DNA of 34,926 bases from Clostridiales bacterium Firm_10 (GTDB taxonomy: Bacteria; Bacillota; Clostridia; Christensenellales; Aristaeellaceae). Of this stretch, positions 1-8,401 are shown in pieces (positions within the stretch are counted from its first letter, which is position 1; each line of letters opens with the position of its first letter). Below the pieces are notes generated by a model. The model saw nothing but the letters and a program-made list of their open reading frames with translations. It did no database searches and was not told the DNA's origin. Location of the stretch: positions 1 to 34,926 of the forward strand of contig LVAP01000032.1 of assembly GCA_001603025.1 (NCBI GenBank), written 5' to 3'. The position numbers and the translations under genes are program-made.

Positions 1-167
1 CCCGGTGCGACAGCCAGACCGCCAGCGTCCAACACTTTCACGGCGCTCAGGCCGCCCAGGCTGCCGATCCGCGAGATCACACCATCCTTAACGGCCACGT
101 CCGCACGGTAACCGGGCCTTCCTGTGCCGTCAATCACCGTGCCGCCCCGAATCAGAACATCCTCCAC
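1..167 (-). CDS. N-acyl-D-amino-acid deacylase family amidohydrolase (N-terminal fragment)
   Basis: Only the first 56 codons lie in the window. The predicted start is a GTG at 167 with an AGGGGAGG-type ribosome site about 9 nt upstream. The translation contains [20 protein letters not shown] followed by a conserved D-V-A-V-K-D-G-V-I stretch and ends in AVAPG. This is the small N-terminal beta-sandwich of D-aminoacylase-type amidohydrolases, whose metal-binding HSH motif would follow just off the edge. Such enzymes remove N-acyl groups from D-amino acids and some relatives act as dihydropyrimidinases. The gene follows the phosphatase gene by 16 nt, so the two are probably co-transcribed. The family call is good, but the substrate cannot be judged from this piece. 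Confidence 0.75.
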   Translation of the reverse strand, partial: MEDVLIRGGTVIDGTGRPGYRADVAVKDGVISRIGSLGGLSAVKVLDAGGLAVAP

Positions 168-183
168 TGCGCGCAGCCTCCCC

Positions 184-924
184 TCATTCCAGCACCGCTT
201 CCTGGAAACGCTCTATCGTTTCCGTTTCAATGCCGAGAACGCCACGGAGGTAGTCGTCCCCCATGACGTCCCACGCGGCCTGCAGATAGCTCTCGTCCGC
301 GATGAACGCGCGATAAACGCTTTCGGCGAACACCTTGCCGCGCGTCGGCAGCAGCTGCTCATAAACGGCCCGGGCTTTCGGCAGATTGACCTGATTTGTG
401 CTGAGATAATCCGCCATGATGACATTACGATCGACGCCCAGCGCCGTCATGACAAGCGCGGTCGTCATGCCGCAGCGGTCTTTTCCCTCCGAGCAGTGCC
501 ACAGCACGGCGCCTTGCCCGAAATCATGATTGAAAATGGTTTCAACGACACGCCGGAATCCGGAAATGCCGAATTCATCCGTCATCATTTCCCGATACAG
601 ATCGCGCATGTCAGGCAGCCGATCCGGCTCACCCTGCTTCTTCTCGTGTGTAATGCCGCCCTTCAGTTCGTCGATGATCGGGCAAGCCAGGTATTCAAGG
701 CCATCCGTGCGGTCCGGCTTTTCCATGCGCTCCGTCCTGGTGCGCAGATCGATTATCCTGCGCAGGCCGTACTGCCTGCGCAGCAAAGCAAGGTCTTCCG
801 GCGAAGCCTGCGCAAGGTGTGCCGAGCGAATCAGGCGGCCCGGCCGTATGGCGCGTCCGTCAGCCGTCTTTGTGCCGCCTAGATCACGTATGTTCTGGAT
901 CGTTGATAGGGTGATCGGTATCAC
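184..924 (-). CDS. Tyrosine phosphatase-like protein (Y_phosphatase3 type)
   Basis: The protein opens with NIRDLGG and [15 protein letters not shown], a typical start for bacterial tyrosine/lipid phosphatases of the Y_phosphatase3 (PF13350) type. It carries the catalytic P-loop [10 protein letters not shown], which fits C-x5-R. The upstream general-acid region is less obvious. It should dephosphorylate a phosphotyrosine protein or a phosphoinositide-like compound in the cytosol, as no signal peptide is seen. The frame is open up to an ATG at 945, but a GTG at 924 is preferred: GGGAGGA lies 10 nt upstream, while the -10 box at 961-966 would leave almost no leader for the ATG. It is the first gene of a minus-strand unit with the deacylase and is divergent from the GH20 gene. 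Confidence 0.8.
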   Translation of the reverse strand: MIPITLSTIQNIRDLGGTKTADGRAIRPGRLIRSAHLAQASPEDLALLRRQYGLRRIIDLRTRTERMEKPDRTDGLEYLACPIIDELKGGITHEKKQGEPDRLPDMRDLYREMMTDEFGISGFRRVVETIFNHDFGQGAVLWHCSEGKDRCGMTTALVMTALGVDRNVIMADYLSTNQVNLPKARAVYEQLLPTRGKVFAESVYRAFIADESYLQAAWDVMGDDYLRGVLGIETETIERFQEAVLE

Positions 925-960
925 AAGCGCACCATCCTCCCGCATTCATCTCTTTTTGTC

Positions 961-989
961 ATTATATCACAGAAAACCGGTTGGCGCAA
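961..989 (-). promoter_or_regulatory. Promoter of the phosphatase/deacylase unit
   Basis: On the minus strand TTGCGC (984-989) is followed after exactly 17 nt by TATAAT (961-966), which is preceded by TGA as in an extended -10. It reads away from the GH20 promoter. The start point should fall near 954. Confidence 0.7.
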
Positions 990-1012
990 ACGGGCGTTTC
1001 TTTCCTTTCCCG

Positions 1013-1041
1013 TTGCCGCCCGCCGCGCGGCGTGATATAAT
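1013..1041 (+). promoter_or_regulatory. Promoter of the GH20/serine hydrolase pair
   Basis: TTGCCG (1013-1018), a 17-nt spacer and TATAAT (1036-1041) are present, with TGA directly before the -10 (extended -10). It is back to back with the minus-strand promoter at 961-989, with 23 nt between the two -35 boxes. Confidence 0.7.
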
Positions 1042-1109
1042 AAAGCCGACGCGCCGCATCCCATCCCCTCGCGGCCGCATGCCAACATCAGGAAAGGACC
1101 GTGAATCAC

Positions 1110-3146
1110 ATGGAAAACAAGGCTTATCCCTATCGCGGCTTCATGCTGGACGTCGCCCGCCACTACATGCCCGTCTCGGAGGTTTGCCGCATCATTGAGG
1201 CTGCGGCGCTGTGCGGGATGAACCGCATGCACTGGCACCTGACGGATGACCAGGGCTGGCGCGTCGAGATCAAGCGCTATCCCAGGCTGACGGAGGTCGG
1301 CGCGATGCGCGGTTCCTCCTTCTTCGGCGCCGAAAACGAGGCGGAAAACAACTGCGGCTATTATACGCAGGCTGAAATCCGCGGCGTGGTGGCGTTTGCG
1401 CGAGCCCACGGTATCGAGATCGTGCCGGAAATCGAAATCCCGGGCCATGCCAGCGCCATGCTGGCCGCTTACCCAGAATACGGCTGCCGCCGTGAGATTG
1501 CCGAGCCGGACGGCATAACCGTCTCCGAAAAGCCTTACGATTACCAGGTGGTCACCATCGCGGGCGTTTTTCCAAACCTCATCTGCGCGGGCCGCGACGA
1601 GTGCGTCCGCTTCCTCAAGGATATCCTGGACGAAATCACCGATCTCTTCCCCGGCCCGGAGATCCATATCGGCGGCGATGAGGCCGTCAAGCTGCATTGG
1701 CGCCGCTGCCCGGACTGCCAGAAGCGCATCCGCGATGAAGGACTGTCCAACGAGCGCGAGCTGCAGCGCTGGCTGGTGCTGCAAATCGGCGAATACCTGG
1801 CGCAGAAGGGCCGGCGCACCATCGTGTGGAACGAATCGCTGGAAGGCGGCCTGCTGCCTGAGCATTTCATCGTTCAGCACTGGTGGGGTAACGACAGCGA
1901 AACCGCCGCGTTCATGGCGGCGGGCGGGCAGGTCATCTCTTCCGAAACAGAGCACTACTATATCAGCCGCCCCTATGGGGATATCGATGTTTACAACATC
2001 TGGAACGCGCCGTCCGTGCCGGATTACGCCCGCGAAAATCCACAAAACCTGCTGGGCATCGAGTGCCCCATGTGGGGCGAACGCGTCACCAACGCGCGCC
2101 GCGCTGCCTACCTCCTCTTCCCGAGGATCCCCGCCGTGGCGCTCAAAGCCAGTCGGCCGAACGCCGCGCCTTCCTGGGAAGAATTCCAGGATGCCATCCG
2201 CGCGGCACAGAAGCGGATCGAGCCGCTCGGGCTGAACGCCGCCCCGGAACGCGTGTGGAAGATTTCTCCCGAAGAAGCGGCCGCCGAACAGGCAAAGCGC
2301 GCCGCTCTGCGGGATGTTCCCGAAATGAAGAACACCTGGCGCATCTGCGACGGCTTGCTGCTGCAGGAAAAGCTCGAAAAGCTGCTGCAGGACATTGGCA
2401 TGCCGAGGCCCTTCGCCCTGCGCGCCATGGATTTCGCCTGGACGGCCGTTCCGGAATACTGCGGCGAACAGCCGCAGGCCAACGGCGACGGCGCGGACGA
2501 GCTCGCGCAGCACCTGCTGACCGCCCTCGGGAACCGCGACCACGGCCCGTGGAAGGACCTGCCGGAGGACGTCTGGATCGCAACCCTGAAGTGCTTCACC
2601 CGCTTTGTCAACGAACACTTCCGCGCCACGGGCGCCTATGCCTTTGACCGCGGTTTCTGGACGACCCGGCAAATCAACGCGCGCCTGTTCCGCATCGGAG
2701 AGCTGGAATATGAGCTGCGGGAAGATGAGAACAGCCGCGCGATCTCGCTGCACATCCCCTCAGACACCCGCATGACGCCCGATCTTCTGAACAGATCCGT
2801 TGCCGAAGCGCGTGCGTTCCTCGCGCGGTATTTCCCGGATTGGGCAGATCTTCCGATGACCTGCCACACATGGCTGCTCTCCCCGGCGCTCAAGTCGATG
2901 CTCCCGGAAAATTCAAACATTCTCCGCTTCCAGCGGGCGTTTGACATTTCAGAAGTGAATCCGGATACTGACGGCGCCATCACCTGGGTGTTCAACCTCA
3001 CCGGCAGGCAGAAAGCCGAACTCCATCCGGAGGCTCTGTCGAATCTGCCTGAAGACACGACGCTGCAGCGCCGCATGAAGGCGCTCTTGATGGCGGGCGG
3101 CAAGCCCGGAGAAGCGCGCGGAACGCTGGCGCGAGCCTTTGAGTAA
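1110..3146 (+). CDS. Family 20 glycoside hydrolase (beta-N-acetylhexosaminidase)
   Basis: The GH20 catalytic barrel begins almost at the N terminus with YRGFMLDVARHYMP and MNRMHWHLTDDQGWR. It continues with IVPEIEIPGH and the catalytic Asp-Glu pair in HIGGDEAV, then WNESLEGG and WGERVTNARRAAYLLFPR. These enzymes remove terminal GlcNAc or GalNAc by substrate-assisted catalysis. About 280 residues follow the barrel and I do not recognise a named domain in them. There is no signal peptide and no leading beta domain of the usual type, so a cytosolic enzyme acting on imported glycans or muropeptides is likely. The ATG at 1110 is chosen because AAAGGA ends 11 nt before it, matching spacing seen at other genes here; a GTG at 1101 is the alternative. 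The serine hydrolase gene follows after 24 nt. Confidence 0.88.
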   Translation: MENKAYPYRGFMLDVARHYMPVSEVCRIIEAAALCGMNRMHWHLTDDQGWRVEIKRYPRLTEVGAMRGSSFFGAENEAENNCGYYTQAEIRGVVAFARAHGIEIVPEIEIPGHASAMLAAYPEYGCRREIAEPDGITVSEKPYDYQVVTIAGVFPNLICAGRDECVRFLKDILDEITDLFPGPEIHIGGDEAVKLHWRRCPDCQKRIRDEGLSNERELQRWLVLQIGEYLAQKGRRTIVWNESLEGGLLPEHFIVQHWWGNDSETAAFMAAGGQVISSETEHYYISRPYGDIDVYNIWNAPSVPDYARENPQNLLGIECPMWGERVTNARRAAYLLFPRIPAVALKASRPNAAPSWEEFQDAIRAAQKRIEPLGLNAAPERVWKISPEEAAAEQAKRAALRDVPEMKNTWRICDGLLLQEKLEKLLQDIGMPRPFALRAMDFAWTAVPEYCGEQPQANGDGADELAQHLLTALGNRDHGPWKDLPEDVWIATLKCFTRFVNEHFRATGAYAFDRGFWTTRQINARLFRIGELEYELREDENSRAISLHIPSDTRMTPDLLNRSVAEARAFLARYFPDWADLPMTCHTWLLSPALKSMLPENSNILRFQRAFDISEVNPDTDGAITWVFNLTGRQKAELHPEALSNLPEDTTLQRRMKALLMAGGKPGEARGTLARAFE

Positions 3147-3170
3147 ACGCATGCAAATGGGAGTGATGCA

Positions 3171-3923
3171 ATGAACGCAATTCTCGCGCGCCTTCGGGCC
3201 ATGGAGGGCGACGTTTCGCTCTTCTACAGACCGCTGACGGGCGGCGAAGGCATCGCCTTCAACGCGGATGCGCCTCTCTGCGCGGCAAGCGTCATCAAGC
3301 TGCCCATCATGATCGAGGCGTTCCGGCAGATCGCGGCCGGCCAGCTGGACGCCAATCGGGAATACGAGCTGCGGCCGGAGCACAAGCTGCCGCCCTGCGG
3401 CGTGCTCACCTTTATGCACAACGGACTGCGCGTCACGCTGGAGGATCTGATCACGCTGATGATCATCGTGAGCGACAACACCGCCACGAACATGGTCATT
3501 GACATCATCGGCATGGAAAACGTAAACGCCACGATGCGCACGTGCGGCGCCGCCGGCACGATTCTGCGGCGCAGGCTGTTCGACAGCGAGGCTTCCGCCC
3601 GCGGCATTGAGAACGTAATAACCGCGGCCGACATCGGCCGCCTGCTGGAAGGGCTGTATGCTGGACGGCTGGTCTCCCCTGCCGTCAGCGCCAGGATGCT
3701 GGACATCCTGCGCGCGCAGCAGCTCAACGGGAAGTTCCCCTTCTTCCTGGATTGCGGCATTGCGCACAAGACCGGCGAGGATGACGGCATCACCCACGAC
3801 GCCGCCATCATCTACGCGCCAAAGCCGTTTGTGCTGTGCATGTTCGGAAACCGCACCAATGTGCCGGCCTTCGAACGCCTGATGCAGGACGCTGCCTTGC
3901 GGCTGTATGATCTGAACAACTGA
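3171..3923 (+). CDS. Class A beta-lactamase-fold serine hydrolase, no signal peptide
   Basis: The 250-residue protein carries the three active-site motifs of the penicillin-recognising fold: S40-V-I-K43 (SxxK), S101-D-N103, and H-K200-T-G202. Spacing is as in class A beta-lactamases (Beta-lactamase2, PF13354). The omega-loop glutamate motif ExxLN is not evident; the nearest candidate is E140 in LFDSEASARG. There is no export signal, so a resistance role in the envelope is doubtful and a cytosolic peptidase or amidase role on peptidoglycan-derived or D-amino-acid substrates is possible (inference). The start is the ATG with GGGAG 9 nt upstream. The gene is the second and last of the GH20 transcript and ends just before a bidirectional terminator. 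Confidence 0.8.
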   Translation: MNAILARLRAMEGDVSLFYRPLTGGEGIAFNADAPLCAASVIKLPIMIEAFRQIAAGQLDANREYELRPEHKLPPCGVLTFMHNGLRVTLEDLITLMIIVSDNTATNMVIDIIGMENVNATMRTCGAAGTILRRRLFDSEASARGIENVITAADIGRLLEGLYAGRLVSPAVSARMLDILRAQQLNGKFPFFLDCGIAHKTGEDDGITHDAAIIYAPKPFVLCMFGNRTNVPAFERLMQDAALRLYDLNN

Positions 3924-3941
3924 CGAAAAGACGATTCAAAA

Positions 3942-3976
3942 GGCGGGAAAGCTTCTGCTCTCCCGCCCTTTGTTTT
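3942..3976. terminator. Bidirectional terminator between convergent genes
   Basis: The perfect 7-bp stem GGCGGGA (3942-3948) / TCCCGCC (3961-3967) is followed by CTTTGTTTTT on the plus strand and preceded by AAAA, giving TTTT on the minus strand. It can end both the serine hydrolase and the Ig-like/deacetylase transcripts. Confidence 0.85.
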
Positions 3977-3997
3977 TACGCCATCCTGCCCAGTCGC

Positions 3998-6907
3998 TCA
4001 GCGCACCGCCAGGAAATAATACGTGTTCGGATAGGCCGATTTGCCGTCCACCATGTTGTACAGCTCGGTGCACGTAATAAAATCATAGCCCTCTTCGATG
4101 AGCTTGGGCAAAATCCGTTCCAGCGCCTCAGCCGTCGCGGGAATGGTCTGGTGCATCAACACCACGCCCATGTGCTTTGCTCCGCCGATAACCCGGTTGT
4201 AGATGTTGTTGGCGCTCTGGTATTTCCAATCCAGCGAGTCCGCGTTCCAGATGAAATCGGGCCGTTTATCCGCCGAAGCGAGGGCCGCGGTCGACCGGCC
4301 GTACGGCGCGCGGAAGATAGTGGGCTTTTTGCCGGTAATATCCTCGATGATCTCATCGCAGATGCGGATGTCGTTCAACGCGTAATTCAGGCTCACCTGA
4401 TCCAGGTGCGGATGCGTGTGCGTATGGTTGCCGATCTCGTGCCCGGCGGCGACCATCTGCAGCAGCACGCTCTTGTAGGTATAGGAGGCGTCGTTGCCGA
4501 CCAGGAAGAAGGTGGCCTTCACGCCGTAGCGATTCAGCACGTTCAGGATGCGCGCCGAGTTGTCGCTCATGGTCCCGTCGAATGTCAGGGCGATCAGTTT
4601 ATTGGGCTGTCCGGTGACGGTGACGCGGCAGACGGCGTTCAGGTTGATGCCGCCGTTGGCGTGCGCGGTGACCGTGCAGGTGCCCGCCTTATGCCCGATG
4701 ACCCGACCGTCTGGCGTCACGACAGCAACCTTGGGATCGCTCACAGACCAGGAGACCGAGCGATCGCCCGCAGTGGCGGGAAGGACGTTGGCGTTCAGCT
4801 GCACCGATTTGCCGCTCTCCACGGAAAGGGTGCCGCGGTCGAGCGAGATGGATTCCGCGGGATCCACCACGCGCACATTCAGCGCCGCGGTCCGGCCATT
4901 GACGGAAGAGATGGTCACGGTGGTGCTGCCGGAGCGGACGCCGGCGATCGTGCCATCTGCGCGGACGGCGGCGACACCCGGGTCGGCGGAGGTCAGCGTC
5001 AGGTGGGTGTTTGTGGCGTCAGCCGGCCTAATGGCGACCTGCGGTCTCATGCTGCCGCCCCGCACCACGGTCACGCTTTTCGCATCCAGAGACAGCGAAG
5101 CCACGGGGATCTCCACATACACCGTGCAGGAGGCTTCGTGTCCGCGCACGTCGCGGGCGATGATCCGGCAGGAGCCCACCTTTCTGCCGCTCACCGTGCC
5201 GGACTGGTTGACGGTGGCAATGGAGGTGTCCGTCGAAATCCAGGTGACTTTTTTGCTGAATGCCTCGGCAGGCTGTACCTCAGCCGCGAGGCGGCCCGTG
5301 CGGTTCAGCGCGACGGTCAGCTCGCTCTGTTTGATCGCGACGGAAGCCGGCGGCAGATAGGAACGGATGCTGATCGAGCGGCGGACGCCGTTGGACGCGG
5401 TGGCCGTGATGACGACGCTGCCGGAGGAAACGGCCCGCACCACGCCGCTGGCGCTGACCGTGGCCACTTCTGGCCTGGAGGATGTCCATGTCACGGTTTT
5501 GTTCGTGGTGTTTTCCGGCGAAATGCCAGCCGTCAGCTGCAGCCCGCCCTCGCCCAGGTAAACAGCGCGTTCCGGCGCCGTGAGGGCGATGGAGCGCGCG
5601 CCCACCTCCACGCGGACGGTGCAGCGGGCGCTGACACCCGCGGACGTTGTGGCTGTGATAATCGCCGTGCCCTCCTTGCGGCCCGTAACGGTGCCCGAAC
5701 TGTTCACGGTGGCAACAGATGGATCGGATGACGACCAGGTAAGCCTGCGGTTGTAGGCGTTGGAGGGACCAACAACGGCCGGAATGCGCACCGACTTGCC
5801 GGCATAGGCGGTCAGCTCGGCGTGCTTCAGCTCGACGATGGTGGCCGGTATGCGCACGTGGATGGTCTGCGTGCGGCGGATGCCGTTGGCCGTCTCCGCC
5901 ATGATGCGCGCAGAACCCAGACCTACGGGGGTCACGTAGCCGTTGGCGTCAACGGCGGCGACATCCGGATTTGAGCTGCTCCAGACCACGGTCTTGTTCG
6001 TGGTATCCTCCGGCGACACAGTCGCGCTGATCTGTGTGCCGCCCATGCCCACATAAATGGTGTTGGATTCGGCCTTCAGGGTGAGTGAACGCGCGCCCAC
6101 CTCCACATGGACGACGCAGGCGGCAGTCTGTCCCTGCGCGGTGGAGGCGGTGATGACCGCTGTGCCTTCCTTCCGGCCCACGACGGTGCCGCCGGAGTTG
6201 ACCGTGGCGACAGCGGGATCGGAAGATGTCCAGGTGACGCGGCGAATGAATGCGTTGGACGGCGTGACCGTCGCCCTCAGGCGGGTGCTCTTGCCGGCAA
6301 AAGCAGTCATTTCAGTCTTGTCCAGGGTGATGCCGCTGGTGGGAATGCGGACGTGAATCCTCACATAGCGCTTCGCGCCGCTGGCGGCTGTGGCGGTAAT
6401 CCGGACACTGCCGGCCTTCAGCGGCGTCACGAAGCCGGCCGCATCCACAGAGGCGATTGCCGGATCGGATGATTCCCATGTGATGGCCTTGTTCGTGGTG
6501 TCAGCCGGCTGAACCGAGGCGGCAAACTGGACGCCTGCCAGTCCCTGATACAGCGTGGTCTCCGGCGCGGAAAGTGACACAGACCGGGCGCCTACCTCCA
6601 CGGTCACGCGGCAGGAGGCCGTCGCCCCGGAAGGCACGGATGCCGTGATGACTGCGGTACCGACTGATTTGGCGCTCACCGAGCCGTAACGGCTGACGGC
6701 GGCTACGTCGGGATTGGAGCTCGTCCAGGTGACCTCTTCGCGGAACCCCTCCTCCTGAGCCGCCCGCAGCGTCAGCGAGCGCGGCAGATAGAGCAGCGCG
6801 TCGGACTGGCTGAGCGTCAGCGCGTTGCCGGTTTCCGCCTGAGCCGCCACAGGGAGCAGGCAGAGCAGCAGCGCCGCGAAAACCAGAACTGCGACCCGTC
6901 TTTTCAT
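3998..6907 (-). CDS. Secreted Ig-like (Big_2) repeat protein with C-terminal polysaccharide deacetylase domain
   Basis: A signal peptide (KRR, long hydrophobic run, AQA cleavage site near residue 24) is followed by nine bacterial Ig-like domains of about 82 residues. Each has the W-x-S-S/T-x-P-x-V-A-x-V and G-x-V-x-G-x-x-x-G-x-x-x-I-T-A patterns. The last 200 residues form a NodB (CE4) domain: TFDG near residue 776, the metal ligands H-x3-H in NHTHTH, RAPYG, DSLDW and LMHQT. CE4 enzymes remove N- or O-acetyl groups from peptidoglycan, chitin or xylan. Motif 1 reads TFDG instead of TFDDG, so a metal-binding Asp seems to be missing. No sortase motif or lipobox is seen; the Ig domains probably form a stalk. 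The ATG at 6907 has AAAGGA 10 nt upstream; a TTG two codons earlier is less likely. Confidence 0.9.
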   Translation of the reverse strand: MKRRVAVLVFAALLLCLLPVAAQAETGNALTLSQSDALLYLPRSLTLRAAQEEGFREEVTWTSSNPDVAAVSRYGSVSAKSVGTAVITASVPSGATASCRVTVEVGARSVSLSAPETTLYQGLAGVQFAASVQPADTTNKAITWESSDPAIASVDAAGFVTPLKAGSVRITATAASGAKRYVRIHVRIPTSGITLDKTEMTAFAGKSTRLRATVTPSNAFIRRVTWTSSDPAVATVNSGGTVVGRKEGTAVITASTAQGQTAACVVHVEVGARSLTLKAESNTIYVGMGGTQISATVSPEDTTNKTVVWSSSNPDVAAVDANGYVTPVGLGSARIMAETANGIRRTQTIHVRIPATIVELKHAELTAYAGKSVRIPAVVGPSNAYNRRLTWSSSDPSVATVNSSGTVTGRKEGTAIITATTSAGVSARCTVRVEVGARSIALTAPERAVYLGEGGLQLTAGISPENTTNKTVTWTSSRPEVATVSASGVVRAVSSGSVVITATASNGVRRSISIRSYLPPASVAIKQSELTVALNRTGRLAAEVQPAEAFSKKVTWISTDTSIATVNQSGTVSGRKVGSCRIIARDVRGHEASCTVYVEIPVASLSLDAKSVTVVRGGSMRPQVAIRPADATNTHLTLTSADPGVAAVRADGTIAGVRSGSTTVTISSVNGRTAALNVRVVDPAESISLDRGTLSVESGKSVQLNANVLPATAGDRSVSWSVSDPKVAVVTPDGRVIGHKAGTCTVTAHANGGINLNAVCRVTVTGQPNKLIALTFDGTMSDNSARILNVLNRYGVKATFFLVGNDASYTYKSVLLQMVAAGHEIGNHTHTHPHLDQVSLNYALNDIRICDEIIEDITGKKPTIFRAPYGRSTAALASADKRPDFIWNADSLDWKYQSANNIYNRVIGGAKHMGVVLMHQTIPATAEALERILPKLIEEGYDFITCTELYNMVDGKSAYPNTYYFLAVR
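4621..6601 (-). repeat. Tandem Ig-like coding repeats with a 495-bp two-domain period
   Basis: The domain boundary VEVGARS recurs with codons beginning at 6601, 6106 and 5611, and a fourth version (VEIPVAS) begins at 5116. Each step is exactly 495 bp (165 residues). Within each unit the first domain has TTNKxxxW and the second has AFIRR/AYNRR/AFSKK plus SGTVxGRK, so the unit that was copied is a domain pair. Confidence 0.85.
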
Positions 6908-6966
6908 GGGCAAAACATCCTTTCAATCCGGCTGTTTTTCAAAGTCGATCAGGCGGGCAGGCGGGA

Positions 6967-8334
6967 TCAGGCCTGCCAGTCGATCGGATAATCCTTCAGG
7001 TATTCCTCCAGCAACCCGCATTCATCCAGCGTCTTGAAGAGTGTGTAGCGGCTGCGGTAGTCCTTTGCGCAGTGCATGGAGAGGTTCAGCAGCGGCTCTT
7101 CCACGCCGCAGTCCGCCGGCGTCATCTGCGCGCCCAATCGCGCCATAGCGCCTCGGATATCCTCCAGCGGCGGGAGGCTGGCGATGCACTCCCTGATTTG
7201 ATCGAAGCGCTCCTGCGCGCGCCTTATGCGGCGTTCCTGCTCCTCCCAGGTGAGGAAATCGCATTCGTTTTCGCGGATGATCGAAGCAGCCGCTTCTTCC
7301 CCGTAAGCGTGTACCAGCCATTTCTCCCGCTCTGCACGGGTCTGACGCTTGGCCTTGAGGGCCTGCAGGTCCAGTTTACTCAGGTCCTCCTGCGCAAAGC
7401 GGGTGAACAGGGGCCAGACCAGCAGCGTGGCCACGCCCACGGCCGCGCCGTGCTGCGGGGCTTTACGGCCGTTCATCATCTGCATCATCTCCCAATAATG
7501 GGCGATGTTGTGTTCGACGGAAGCAACAGCCCGCGTGTGGCCGATGATCATGATGGTGATGCCGGCCAGCAGCAGCGCTTCGATGAGAATGCGCATGCCC
7601 TTCTCGGAGCGGCTCCGTATTTCATCCACGTTCTCCACCAGCTTATTGACCGCGTCCGTAACGATCTCGCCGCAGGTTGGGCAGTATGCCTCGTCGTTGA
7701 TGATGCTGCCGATGATCCAATCGACTTTCGCGATGTACTTTCCCAGCACGTCGCCTACCCCGGAACAGACCATTTCCATCGGCGCCGTTCTGAGGACGTC
7801 GAGGTCGCATATGATGATCTCCGGGCATTTCCCCTCGCGGTGAATTTTGATGCCGCGCAGCGTCAGTGGACACACGGACGAGGTGTAGCCGTCCATGGAA
7901 GCGGCCGTGCCGACGCAAACCATGGGAAGGCCGATCCGCTTCGCGTTCACGCGCACTGTGTCTGTTATGGAGCCCGAGCCAACGGACACAAGGAATTGCG
8001 TGTCTGCCGTGATCGTCAGGAATACCTCGCCCACTGCCCGTTCATCCGGCTCCATGGGAGCGTCCCGCCTGATGACGCAGGGCGTCACGTTGAATCCATC
8101 TGCCGTCAGCAGCTCGAAAGTGCGCCGCCCGGCGACCTCCCAGGTGATGTTGTCGGCGACCAGCACGCACCTGTCGCCCAGGTTGCGCCGTCGGATACAG
8201 CGGGCGATGTTGTCCAGCACGCCGCTGCCCACGTAAATATCCTGGGCGGGTTCATTGTGTTCGCAGGGGCAGCCGCATTCCAGGCCGGAAATGACGAGAC
8301 GGCCATCCGCCTCATAGGAAAGCTGATAACTCAA
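6967..8334 (-). CDS. sn-glycerol-1-phosphate dehydrogenase (AraM/EgsA family)
   Basis: The protein belongs to the iron/zinc-dependent alcohol dehydrogenase fold and resembles AraM-type glycerol-1-phosphate dehydrogenase. It has a Rossmann half with VGSGSITDTVR, the conserved ASMDGYTSS loop (Asp metal ligand), SGVGDVLGKY, and the His ligands in EHNIAHYWEMM and APQHGAAVGVA. The reaction is NAD(P)H-dependent reduction of dihydroxyacetone phosphate to sn-glycerol-1-phosphate. In Bacillus this feeds heptaprenylglyceryl phosphate synthesis; in archaea it makes the membrane-lipid backbone. The cysteine pair in GLECGCPCEHNE near the N terminus is notable. A TTG at 8334 is preferred as start because AAAGGA lies 10 nt upstream; the frame also allows a GTG at 8391 without a visible ribosome site. 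It lies between pfkA and the Ig-like gene, all on the same strand. Confidence 0.83.
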   Translation of the reverse strand: MSYQLSYEADGRLVISGLECGCPCEHNEPAQDIYVGSGVLDNIARCIRRRNLGDRCVLVADNITWEVAGRRTFELLTADGFNVTPCVIRRDAPMEPDERAVGEVFLTITADTQFLVSVGSGSITDTVRVNAKRIGLPMVCVGTAASMDGYTSSVCPLTLRGIKIHREGKCPEIIICDLDVLRTAPMEMVCSGVGDVLGKYIAKVDWIIGSIINDEAYCPTCGEIVTDAVNKLVENVDEIRSRSEKGMRILIEALLLAGITIMIIGHTRAVASVEHNIAHYWEMMQMMNGRKAPQHGAAVGVATLLVWPLFTRFAQEDLSKLDLQALKAKRQTRAEREKWLVHAYGEEAAASIIRENECDFLTWEEQERRIRRAQERFDQIRECIASLPPLEDIRGAMARLGAQMTPADCGVEEPLLNLSMHCAKDYRSRYTLFKTLDECGLLEEYLKDYPIDWQA

Positions 8335-8401
8335 GTGAAATCCATCCTTTCGCACGGTCGGGCGCGTGCGGACAGCGGTCAATGCGCCCACTTATCCCAA
8401 A

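Noticed and set aside
921-2753. Long open frame on the minus strand opposite the GH20 gene
   Set aside because: It lies antisense to a well-supported enzyme, its translation is rich in Arg, Ala and His with no family pattern, and such frames are common opposite GC-rich genes.
4151-5731. Long plus-strand open frame opposite the Ig-like gene
   Set aside because: Its internal repetition mirrors the Ig-like coding repeats on the other strand; composition is unlike a protein and no start site is supported.
4621-6601. Regular repeats considered as a CRISPR or mobile element
   Set aside because: The 495-bp period is in frame, encodes Ig-like domain pairs and has no short identical repeats separated by unique spacers.
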